7,681 bases of DNA from Bacteroidota bacterium (GTDB lineage: Bacteria; Bacteroidota; Ignavibacteria; UBA10030; UBA8401): positions 1,681 through 9,361 of the forward strand of contig DMPG01000357.1 in the NCBI GenBank assembly GCA_003456055.1, in the 5' to 3' direction. Position 1 is the first letter of the stretch; every line of letters starts with the position of its first letter. Below are positions 1 to 5,914 of the stretch, piece by piece. The notes beneath the pieces are model-generated. The model was given only the letters and a program-made list of their open reading frames with translations, was not told where the DNA came from and made no database searches. A program made the position numbers and the translations under genes.

Positions 1-182
1 TCACGATGAGGATTTGCTTTGTCACCGATCTTTGCAATGGCATCAAGGCAAGATTTTCGCCATATCAAATACTGGCTCTGCATCTTTGCGTTATATCCTG
101 AAAATTCGTGACCACCTTCGGGCGTAAGTTTTTCGCCTTGTTGAATTAGCTCTTGAAGTTTTGTAACAGTCTGTTGGTCCAT
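1..182 (-). CDS. Unrecognised protein, N-terminal 60 residues only
   Basis: An open frame reads from an ATG at 182 to the left edge without a stop, so only the first 60 residues are visible. It begins MDQQTVTKLQELIQQGEKL, a probable amphipathic helix, followed by GGHEFSGYNAKMQSQYLIWR and a second helical stretch rich in Lys, Ala and Ile. No signal peptide, membrane segment or catalytic motif can be seen, and I do not recognise the family. The start lies 31 bp after the mqnE-mqnA stop on the same strand, with only a weak GAG as a possible ribosome-binding site, so it could be the last gene of the menaquinone operon. Nothing in the visible part links it to menaquinone. The frame is convincing because of its position and its ordinary, soluble composition; the function is unknown. 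Confidence 0.6.
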   Translation of the reverse strand, partial: MDQQTVTKLQELIQQGEKLTPEGGHEFSGYNAKMQSQYLIWRKSCLDAIAKIGDKANPHR

Positions 183-213
183 TGGCTCAATTGTGGTTTG
201 TAAGTTTATTAAG

Positions 214-2076
214 TTACGAAATTACAACAACTTCTTCAATAAATTTTTTGAAGATATTCATTGCCTCTTTTTCCCGCTCTCCAAGCCGATAATTAAATCC
301 CTGTAAATATTCAGAAGTTTCTGTAGGAGATAATGTGATCATTCGACCATGAAGAGTGCCAATCGATTCGAGTTGGTTTTCACTTTTTTCAAGTGATTGG
401 AGTATGATATGCTGAAGTTCTTCCTTTTTCTCCGCAGGAAGAGTTTTTTTGTGAGCCCAGACTGCAAAGACAAACGGCATTTTTTGCCAGTCATACCATT
501 CTTTTGCAAGGTCGAATACCAGATCGAACCCTAATAATCCGGATTTATTGGCTTTCAATGCTTCATCACCGATCAAAAGAACCGCGTCAAATTGAGAAAA
601 ATCATTGACGCTAGCGTGCATTCGAACAAAATTTGCTTTCACGCCATATTTTTTTTCAAGAAGGACCTGAAGCAGTCTGACAGAGGTAGCGGTATCATCA
701 ATAATGCCGATATTTTTGCCGTGCAAACCCTGCCAGCCCTCTTTTGAGAAGAGCATAACACTTTTCACTTGATCGCGTGTGGCGATACAATAGTTCATCA
801 ATTCAAGTTTCTGTTCCTGTGCGAAATAATCCATCAACGAAAATAATCCTGCATCAATTTGATCTTTCGCAGAGAGTTGACCCATTCTTCGCGGTACAAT
901 GGGTAGGATCTTGAATTGACGTTGTTCAATGTTTTCGTAGAACGGAACGGAGTTGAGATATGGAATTTTCCCTATGACATTTTCCGTATTGACATTGATG
1001 GCATTGTAGTAAACATCTCGCTCAACAGGAATCTTGCCGGCATCGTTAATGATCTTAATGAGTTTATCTTTTGCCATTGCCATCGGACTTGTTGCACCGG
1101 CATCATGAGCAATTTTTTCTCCGCCCACAGTTCCATCCATATCATCGGCACCAAAGTTTAATGCAACGGAAGCAACTTCTTCCGTTAACATTACCCAATA
1201 TGCTTTGATGTGCGGGAAGTTGTCCAGCATCAGTCGGGAAATTGCAATTGTCTTAAGATCTTCAATCGCAGAAGTAAAATCATTCTTCGGTTTAATTCCG
1301 GTATCGCCCGGTTGAAAAGCGAGAGGAATGAACGAAAGAAATCCGTTCGTTTCGTCCTGTGCCTCGCGTAACTTTGTCATGTGAGTTACACGTTCCGCAT
1401 ACGTTTCAATATGACCGTATAGCAATGTTGCGTTAGAAGGAATTCCCATCTTGTGCGCTGTTTTATGAACTTCAAACCATGTTTTCGCACCGATCTTTTG
1501 ATTGAAGAGTAGTTTCCGTACGCGCTCGGAGAATACTTCTGCACCTCCGCCGGGCATCGTGCGTAACCCAACTGCATATAATTGACGAAGAACTTCATCA
1601 ATCGGAATTTTGAATTTCTTGTGGAAGAAATCAATCTCTACCGCTGTGAATGCTTTTACGTCGATCTGTGGGAATGCTTTCTTAATATCGCGTACCATTC
1701 CGACATAATATTCCCAAGGCCAATCGGGATGCAATCCGCCGGTGATGTGAACTTCGTGAACATCGGAGTTGAGTTTTGAAAGGATCTCTTCGATCGTCAT
1801 TTCGTACGCCTGCGGCGTTCCTTGTTTTACTGCAAAGTCGCAGAACTTGCACGAAAGAACGCAAATGTTCGTTGGTTCGATCTTTTGATTGACAACATAA
1901 TATACTGCATCACCGCTTTTCATCTGCTGAACAGCGTTTGCCATCTTTCCGATAGAAATTAAATCGTTCGATGCGAACATTGTCAGACCATCATCTAACG
2001 AAAGACGTTGACCGTTTTGGACTTTATCCCAGATGGAAAATAGATTCTTGTCTCTGAAATGTATAGATGTATTCAT
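214..2076 (-). CDS. mqnE: Fused aminofutalosine synthase (MqnE) and chorismate dehydratase (MqnA)
   Basis: This 620-residue protein joins two enzymes of the futalosine menaquinone pathway. Residues about 1-365 are a radical SAM MqnE domain. The 4Fe-4S cluster motif CX3CX2C is at C72, C76 and C79 (CVLSCKFCDF), followed by HITGGLHP at about 110-117. The MqnE-type ending DGTVGGEKIAHDAGA is near 314-328, and GKIPVERDVYYN is near 347-358. Residues about 366-620 are an MqnA domain: IGKIPYLNSVPFY at the start, IATRDQVKSVMLF near 431-443, IDDTATSVRLLQ near 459-470, DAVLLIGDEAL near 497-507 and PFVFAVW near 534-540. In known biochemistry MqnA converts chorismate to 3-[(1-carboxyvinyl)oxy]benzoate, and MqnE joins this to SAM to form aminofutalosine. 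The fusion therefore holds consecutive steps, with the second enzyme at the N terminus. The ATG start fits the family N terminus but has no clear Shine-Dalgarno site. It lies 27 bp after ubiD, probably in the same operon. MqnC was considered, but the C-terminal motifs favour MqnE. Confidence 0.92.
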   Translation of the reverse strand: MNTSIHFRDKNLFSIWDKVQNGQRLSLDDGLTMFASNDLISIGKMANAVQQMKSGDAVYYVVNQKIEPTNICVLSCKFCDFAVKQGTPQAYEMTIEEILSKLNSDVHEVHITGGLHPDWPWEYYVGMVRDIKKAFPQIDVKAFTAVEIDFFHKKFKIPIDEVLRQLYAVGLRTMPGGGAEVFSERVRKLLFNQKIGAKTWFEVHKTAHKMGIPSNATLLYGHIETYAERVTHMTKLREAQDETNGFLSFIPLAFQPGDTGIKPKNDFTSAIEDLKTIAISRLMLDNFPHIKAYWVMLTEEVASVALNFGADDMDGTVGGEKIAHDAGATSPMAMAKDKLIKIINDAGKIPVERDVYYNAINVNTENVIGKIPYLNSVPFYENIEQRQFKILPIVPRRMGQLSAKDQIDAGLFSLMDYFAQEQKLELMNYCIATRDQVKSVMLFSKEGWQGLHGKNIGIIDDTATSVRLLQVLLEKKYGVKANFVRMHASVNDFSQFDAVLLIGDEALKANKSGLLGFDLVFDLAKEWYDWQKMPFVFAVWAHKKTLPAEKKEELQHIILQSLEKSENQLESIGTLHGRMITLSPTETSEYLQGFNYRLGEREKEAMNIFKKFIEEVVVIS

Positions 2077-2103
2077 TTACGTTTATAGATTATAAAATAA
2101 AGT

Positions 2104-3870
2104 TTATCTCCAGTAACTATCCCAGCGTTCGTCCACTTTTTTAACAATTGCTTCATCCATCGTCAATGGATTTGGATATCCGGTTTTCCACGTAGCATCG
2201 ATTCCTAAAATTCCCTTGTAGATGGGGGAGATGCCAATGAGTTTTTGTTCAGTAAAAATAAGATCCCGTTCACAGTCGAACCGTGTGAAAACACCCCAAA
2301 TATAACTCTCTTGTTCGTTAATATCTACGTCGAAACTGACCGTTGCGGCAATCTTCACTCCTTCAAGTTCTGGATGTTTCACAATTTTCTTAATGACTGC
2401 GTCGCCATCTTTCTTCACCTTCACCAATAAGAAAGAACCTTCAATAAGTCGTGCATCAATGATTCGCCTGTCATATGATGAAAGTGTTTTTACGACATCA
2501 TTCAATTTTTTTACATTCACTTTTTGTTTCGGTTTTTTCTTCTCTGTTGCATCAATGATCATCTTACTGCCAAGATTCATTTTGAAAGAAGTAAAATCAA
2601 GTGTATCGAGCGGTACTTTAGGGATCATCACAAAATCGAAATGCGGATCGAAATTATCACGGATTGATTTCAGGACTTCATTAAAATTTCGGACATCAAC
2701 ATTTTCTGAAACAGTTATCAAACATTTTGTAAGAGATAATTGTCCGGTACCCATTAGACCAAGTGCTGCTTTCATTGCTTCTTTTTGATATCGTTCATTT
2801 ACGGAAACGACAAGAAGATTATGGAATCCCGCTTCGTAATACGCCCAAACATTCTTCACTTCGTGATGAATCAATCGTGCCAGAGGTGCGAGAATTTGCT
2901 GAGTTGCGTCACCAATGAATTTATCTTCCATCGGTGGAATACCGACAATAGTAGCCGGATAAATCGGTTCTTTGCGCCGAGTCATTGTATGAATATGGAA
3001 CACTGGAAAATCTGCAGCATTAGAATAATGACCGAAATGATCTCCAAATGGACCTTCAAGTTTTCGCTCTTTTGGCTTTACGATTCCTTCAAACACAAAC
3101 TCTGCATTTGCCGGAACAGAAATATTGATCGAACGACCTTTCACAAACTCCGTCGGTTTTCCGCGCAAAAAGCCGGCAAACATTGCCTCGTCAATTCCTT
3201 CAGGAAGTGCGGCGACTGTTGCAAGAAGAAGGGCAGGATCGCTTCCGATAACGAGAGCAACTTCAAGCGGCTGATTCATTTTCTCAGCAACGTGATAATG
3301 ATATCCACCCCCTTTTCCGATCTGCCAATGCATTCCCGTTGTTCGATCATCGTATTTTTGAATACGATACATTCCAATGTTCCGTTTTCCGGTTTTAGGA
3401 TCGTAGGTGATCACTTGCGGGAGTGTAACAAATAGTCCGCCATCTTCGGGCCACGTTTTTAAAATAGGAAGTGCAGAAAGATTCGGTTCTTCGATCACTG
3501 CTTGCGAACGGGCAATCGTAACATTTTTTGGTCGGGCATTGTATAATCGGCGGATCATCGCTGATTCTTCAAAAAGAATCTTTGGCGAGGGAGGCATTAA
3601 TTTTTCCGCAAATGCAATTAATTCTTCTCCGAGTTCGTCAGGATGTTTGTTGAGAGCGAGTTCAATTCGCCGTTCGCTCGCCAGCATATTAATAACGAGC
3701 GGGAAATCGGCTCCCTTTGCATTCTCGAATAATAACGCCGGCTTACCCAATTTCAATGCGCGCGTTGCAATCTCAGTAATTTCCAATTCAGGATCGACTT
3801 CAACTTTTACGCGATGAAGTTCTCCGTTCTTTTCGAGATGTTTTACAAAATCTTGTAGATTATCAAACAT
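2104..3870 (-). CDS. ubiD: UbiD-family menaquinone biosynthesis decarboxylase (MqnL type)
   Basis: A 588-residue UbiD-family carboxy-lyase that needs prenylated FMN. In the futalosine pathway this type (SCO4490-like, also called MqnL) removes the carboxylate from prenylated 1,4-dihydroxy-6-naphthoate. The conserved segments are in order: NIGMYRIQ with the catalytic Arg at about R169, GMHWQIGKGGGYHYHVAEKM at 179-198, and EGPFGDHFGHYS with the acidic pair E272 and D277. Asp in the last position is common in this branch. The C-terminal half has the usual UbiD dimerisation-type sequence and ends in SYWR. I place the start at the ATG at 3870 (MFDNLQDF), which matches the family N terminus. An in-frame TTG at 3879 would add three residues without support. 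The upstream ribosome-binding site is weak (TTGGA). It lies between ubiX, which makes its cofactor, and the mqnE-mqnA fusion, which supports the menaquinone assignment over a different UbiD substrate. Confidence 0.9.
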   Translation of the reverse strand: MFDNLQDFVKHLEKNGELHRVKVEVDPELEITEIATRALKLGKPALLFENAKGADFPLVINMLASERRIELALNKHPDELGEELIAFAEKLMPPSPKILFEESAMIRRLYNARPKNVTIARSQAVIEEPNLSALPILKTWPEDGGLFVTLPQVITYDPKTGKRNIGMYRIQKYDDRTTGMHWQIGKGGGYHYHVAEKMNQPLEVALVIGSDPALLLATVAALPEGIDEAMFAGFLRGKPTEFVKGRSINISVPANAEFVFEGIVKPKERKLEGPFGDHFGHYSNAADFPVFHIHTMTRRKEPIYPATIVGIPPMEDKFIGDATQQILAPLARLIHHEVKNVWAYYEAGFHNLLVVSVNERYQKEAMKAALGLMGTGQLSLTKCLITVSENVDVRNFNEVLKSIRDNFDPHFDFVMIPKVPLDTLDFTSFKMNLGSKMIIDATEKKKPKQKVNVKKLNDVVKTLSSYDRRIIDARLIEGSFLLVKVKKDGDAVIKKIVKHPELEGVKIAATVSFDVDINEQESYIWGVFTRFDCERDLIFTEQKLIGISPIYKGILGIDATWKTGYPNPLTMDEAIVKKVDERWDSYWR

Positions 3871-3891
3871 AAATTCCAATGAGTAATTTAT

Positions 3892-3916
3892 AATTCATAA
3901 TTCTTAATTATGAATT
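3892..3916. repeat. Perfect 11-bp inverted repeat between ubiX and ubiD
   Basis: AATTCATAATT (3892-3902), a 3-base spacer (CTT), then AATTATGAATT (3906-3916) form a perfect hairpin or palindrome in the short gap between ubiX and ubiD. The right arm ends one base before the ubiX stop codon. No T-run follows it on the transcribed strand, and it sits inside an operon, so it is not a typical terminator. It could be an mRNA stability or processing element, or the trace of a mobile element. Confidence 0.7.
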
Positions 3917-3917
3917 T

Positions 3918-4469
3918 CTATTCAAACTCTTCTGCTCTCCAGCCCTTGCTTCGTTTTTCCCCAATTGCAGCGAGAACCTTATCCGTAAACGCACCAACAT
4001 ATTCATCAACAGTCTCAGGAACGAAGTAGAGCGGTGATGATATTGGCATTATAATTGCGCCATAGCTTGATATTTTGCCTAACTGCTCAAGCGTTAATGT
4101 CGATAATGGAGTCTCGCGAACACAAATGATCAATTTGTATCGTTCTTTCAACGCAACTTGTGCCGTGCGGGTAATTAATGTATCACCGATTCCCGATGCG
4201 ATCTTTCCAATGGTTGAAGTGGAGCAGGGAAGAATCACATAAGCGTCAAAAAAATTTGAGCCGGAAGCGATCGGTGCCGCAAGATCATCATCAGAAAATT
4301 GCCGTTTAACGTATGTCAACAAATCTTTGTCAGACATTTTCAATTCGTCTTTCAGCAATGCTTTTCCCCATTTGCTGACGACAAGAAATTTATCCGACTG
4401 AGATTTTTTCAAAAAATCCAGTGCATACACTGCGCCGGAACTTCCTGTAATGCCAAGTACTATTTTCAT
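3918..4469 (-). CDS. ubiX: UbiX-family flavin prenyltransferase
   Basis: A 183-residue protein, close to the usual UbiX length of about 190. The family joins a dimethylallyl group to FMN, making the prenylated FMN cofactor used by UbiD decarboxylases. The N terminus MKIVLGITGSSGAVYALDFL carries the flavin-binding GITGSSGA loop. The central segment has PCSTSTIGKIASGIGDTLI, followed by TRTAQVALKERYKLIICVRE and PLS, the standard UbiX core. PLYFVPETVDE near the C terminus matches the family's conserved Pro/Tyr region. I choose the ATG at 4469 over an in-frame TTG at 4475, because it gives the canonical N terminus and has AGGA seven bases upstream. It directly precedes ubiD, its client enzyme, and is often called MqnM in menaquinone operons. 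It follows the four-helix-bundle cassette, whose flanking repeat contains its ribosome-binding site. Confidence 0.94.
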   Translation of the reverse strand: MKIVLGITGSSGAVYALDFLKKSQSDKFLVVSKWGKALLKDELKMSDKDLLTYVKRQFSDDDLAAPIASGSNFFDAYVILPCSTSTIGKIASGIGDTLITRTAQVALKERYKLIICVRETPLSTLTLEQLGKISSYGAIIMPISSPLYFVPETVDEYVGAFTDKVLAAIGEKRSKGWRAEEFE

Positions 4470-4473
4470 GAAC

Positions 4474-4497
4474 AAATCCTAAACGCTAAATTCTAAA
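4474..4497. repeat. Inverted-repeat arms on the 3' side of the four-helix-bundle gene
   Basis: Two 10-base blocks lie here on the plus strand: AAATCCTAAA (4474-4483) and AAATTCTAAA (4488-4497). The second is an exact inverted match to TTTAGAATTT at 4877-4886. The first matches TTTAGAATTT at 4898-4907 with one mismatch, which becomes a G-U pair in RNA. Both blocks could therefore pair fully with the other side of the cassette in the transcript. Confidence 0.6.
4477..4480 (-). promoter_or_regulatory. Ribosome-binding site of ubiX, inside the cassette repeat
   Basis: On the minus strand AGGA lies seven bases before the ATG at 4469. It decides the ubiX start against the upstream TTG. It is part of the outer repeat arm TTTAGGATTT, so pairing of the cassette ends in RNA could hide it and couple ubiX translation to RNA folding. 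The effect on translation is inference. Confidence 0.6.
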
Positions 4498-4509
4498 TAC
4501 GAAACAATG

Positions 4510-4863
4510 TTATTCAGATTTTGTAATGATTGCTCCGAAGATTTTCATTAACTCGGTTGCTTCTTGAATTAATTTCAATCGGATTTCTTCTTGTTCCGGT
4601 TTGCATTTTATTAATCTCAACCAAAGACGAGATTCCTTAGCTTCTTTTCGACAAATCTTAACTCTATAAATAAAATCTTTTTTACTAAATGATTCGTTTG
4701 CTTCAATGTAATTTGCTGCAATTGAACCAGATGAACGAATTACTTGCTTTGAATATTCTAAATTACGGATGCTGCTTGGAAGCGAATCGATAAAATCACC
4801 AACTTCAGCTGCAAATTTTTCTGTTCTTTCTTCTAAATCATACTGTTTCTGATTCTCAGACAT
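4510..4863 (-). CDS. Four-helix-bundle protein, 23S rRNA intervening-sequence family
   Basis: This 117-residue protein matches the small four-helix-bundle family first found in 23S rRNA intervening sequences and related to the Avd accessory proteins of diversity-generating retroelements. Diagnostic blocks are YDLEERTEKFA (8-18), QVIRSSGSIAANYIEANES (40-58), SKKDFIYRVKICRKEAKES (60-78), the WL following it, and EATELMKIFGAII near the C terminus. Length and sequence are complete for the family. It is predicted to be soluble, with no membrane segment or catalytic motif; related structures are pentamers that may bind nucleic acid, but the function is unknown. The ATG at 4863 has no obvious Shine-Dalgarno site. 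It has no expected role in menaquinone synthesis, and its inverted-repeat flanks suggest it was inserted between mqnP and ubiX. Confidence 0.9.
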   Translation of the reverse strand: MSENQKQYDLEERTEKFAAEVGDFIDSLPSSIRNLEYSKQVIRSSGSIAANYIEANESFSKKDFIYRVKICRKEAKESRLWLRLIKCKPEQEEIRLKLIQEATELMKIFGAIITKSE

Positions 4864-4876
4864 TTGAGTATTAATG

Positions 4877-4907
4877 TTTAGAATTTCGAAATTAGGTTTT
4901 AGAATTT
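4877..4907. repeat. Inverted-repeat arms on the 5' side of the four-helix-bundle gene
   Basis: Two copies of TTTAGAATTT (4877-4886 and 4898-4907) form the partners of the blocks at 4474-4497. Between and across them is a perfect 12-base palindrome, AATTTCGAAATT (4882-4893). The TAA stop codon of mqnP (4907-4909) overlaps the outer end of this repeat, so the repeat may have replaced the original end of mqnP. Confidence 0.6.
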
Positions 4908-5731
4908 TATACGCTTACTAGTATCATAACCAAGATACTAAATCCAACCACAATATTGATTTTAAAGAATGCTAATTCCACATCTTCGGCTTTGTGTTGT
5001 TCTAACCAAAGAAGAAATCCGCTGAGCAATAAGAACGGTAAAGCTATCAACGCTTTTAATGATATCACAACAAGCGCAATCAGTACAAAGAATGCTAAAA
5101 TGTGCAATACACCAGAAATTTGTAACGCTCGAACTTTTCCGAACCGCGAAGGAAAAGAAAATAATCCAGCTTTTTTGTCGAATTCTTCATCGAGGGTAGA
5201 GTAGATGATATCAAAACCCGTTGCCCAGAAGAGATTAAAAAGTGGAAGCAATAATGCTACACCAAAGTGTTCAAATGAACCAGACACTGCAAAGAATCCG
5301 CCAAGCGGTCCCATCGCTAATCCCATTCCGACTCCAAAATGTGCGAGTGGTGTAAACCTTTTAAGGTATGGATATATCACAAATACGATTAAAGGAATCG
5401 GAGAGAGAAAAAAGCAAAAATCCGAGATCATTTTTGCCGAAACAAGATACAACGCTAAACCAACAAGCAAAACGCCGTAACTTTCTTTTAAGTTCATCTT
5501 TCCGCTGGGAAGTTCACGATTGATCGTTCGGGGATTGTGTTGGTCGATTTTGCGGTCGATAATTCGGTTCAACGTCATCGCAACCAAGCGTGCGCCGACA
5601 GCAGCAACAAGGACAAGCACTAGTAATAGTATGGAAGGTCTTTCTTTTGACGCAAGGAACACACCACTATAGATCATTGGTAATGAGAAAAGCGTGTGTT
5701 CTATTTTTATAAATGATAGATATTTTTTCAA
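4907..5731 (-). CDS. mqnP: Menaquinone biosynthesis prenyltransferase MqnP (UbiA family)
   Basis: A 274-residue membrane prenyltransferase of the UbiA superfamily. Both Mg-diphosphate-binding motifs are present: NRIIDRKID (N55, D59, D63) and DIIYSTLDEEFD (D174, D181, D185). The first is followed by RTINRELPSG, typical of this family. About eight or nine hydrophobic segments are visible, starting with TLFSLPMIYSGVFLA near residue 13 and ending at FSILVMILVSV. In the futalosine pathway MqnP attaches the isoprenoid chain to 1,4-dihydroxy-6-naphthoate at the inner membrane. A 4-hydroxybenzoate prenyltransferase is possible from the fold alone, but the neighbouring UbiX, UbiD and MqnE-MqnA favour menaquinone. 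The start is a TTG at 5731: an in-frame stop lies just upstream, no ATG is available before the family N terminus, and a GAG lies nine bases before it. It is probably the first gene of the operon. Confidence 0.9.
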   Translation of the reverse strand: MKKYLSFIKIEHTLFSLPMIYSGVFLASKERPSILLLVLVLVAAVGARLVAMTLNRIIDRKIDQHNPRTINRELPSGKMNLKESYGVLLVGLALYLVSAKMISDFCFFLSPIPLIVFVIYPYLKRFTPLAHFGVGMGLAMGPLGGFFAVSGSFEHFGVALLLPLFNLFWATGFDIIYSTLDEEFDKKAGLFSFPSRFGKVRALQISGVLHILAFFVLIALVVISLKALIALPFLLLSGFLLWLEQHKAEDVELAFFKINIVVGFSILVMILVSV

Positions 5732-5760
5732 ATTTGAATGCTCATTGTGAATAAATCATA

Positions 5761-5791
5761 TCAAGGTACCGAAATTTTGCCGTTTTACAAA
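5761..5791 (-). promoter_or_regulatory. Candidate promoter of the menaquinone operon
   Basis: On the minus strand TTTG (5791-5788) is followed by 19 bases and then TACCTTGA (5768-5761). This is close to the Bacteroidota housekeeping pattern TTTG-N19-TAnnTTTG. It would leave a leader of roughly 25-30 bases before the mqnP TTG start. The downstream box is imperfect, and the taxon is not proven, so this is tentative. Confidence 0.35.
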
Positions 5792-5801
5792 GGTGATTTT
5801 T

Positions 5802-5815
5802 AGACAGAACTGTCT
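5802..5815. promoter_or_regulatory. Operator-like palindrome upstream of mqnP
   Basis: AGACAG-AA-CTGTCT is a perfect 6-2-6 inverted repeat in the non-coding gap, just upstream of the candidate promoter. A two-base loop makes a poor RNA hairpin, so a dimeric DNA-binding regulator is the likelier use. I cannot name the regulator: the spacing does not match LexA boxes of Escherichia coli or Bacillus subtilis. Confidence 0.4.
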
Positions 5816-5840
5816 GCATTGTTAAAACACGAATAAAGCA

Positions 5841-5860
5841 GGGGTAGTGGGAGTAGGGAG
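5841..5860 (+). other. G-rich tract in the kamB-mqnP gap
   Basis: The plus strand holds three G-runs (GGGG, GGG, GGG) separated by short spacers, with single G bases between; the transcribed minus-strand RNA would be C-rich. It stands out from the AT-rich surroundings. It lacks a fourth GGG run, so it is at best an imperfect quadruplex motif. Confidence 0.3.
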
Positions 5861-5914
5861 ATCGACCTGTTGGTAATTACAGTGATAACACGTAAAGATA
5901 GTTGAAGATTTTTT

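Larger units (their letters stand above)
4474..4907 (-). mobile_element. Candidate IVS-like cassette carrying a four-helix-bundle gene
   Basis: A single four-helix-bundle gene is bracketed by two pairs of 10-base AT-rich inverted repeats and sits between two menaquinone genes that are otherwise expected to be neighbours. In 23S rRNA genes this protein family is carried by intervening sequences whose ends pair into a stem, and this layout is the same outside an rRNA gene. The element boundaries are my inference from the repeats: no target-site duplication was identified and no transposase is present. Confidence 0.4.

Noticed and set aside
2785..3435. A 216-residue plus-strand frame opposite ubiD
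   Set aside because: It is antisense to the well-supported UbiD gene, has no family motifs and a composition typical of a shadow frame. The same holds for the other plus-strand frames at 916-1161, 1582-1779, 2245-2430, 2393-2788, 3407-3817, 4956-5204, 5205-5480, 6543-6758 and 7290-7484.
3871..3879. TTG start for ubiD three codons upstream
   Set aside because: The ATG at 3870 gives the family N terminus, and the added residues have no support.
4474..4907. A 23S rRNA gene with an intervening sequence
   Set aside because: The four-helix-bundle family suggests it, but both sides are protein-coding (mqnP and ubiX) and no rRNA-like sequence is present.
5802..5815. Terminator of kamB or a LexA box
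   Set aside because: The loop would be only two bases and there is no T-run on the transcribed side. The half-site spacing fits neither the Escherichia coli nor the Bacillus subtilis LexA consensus.
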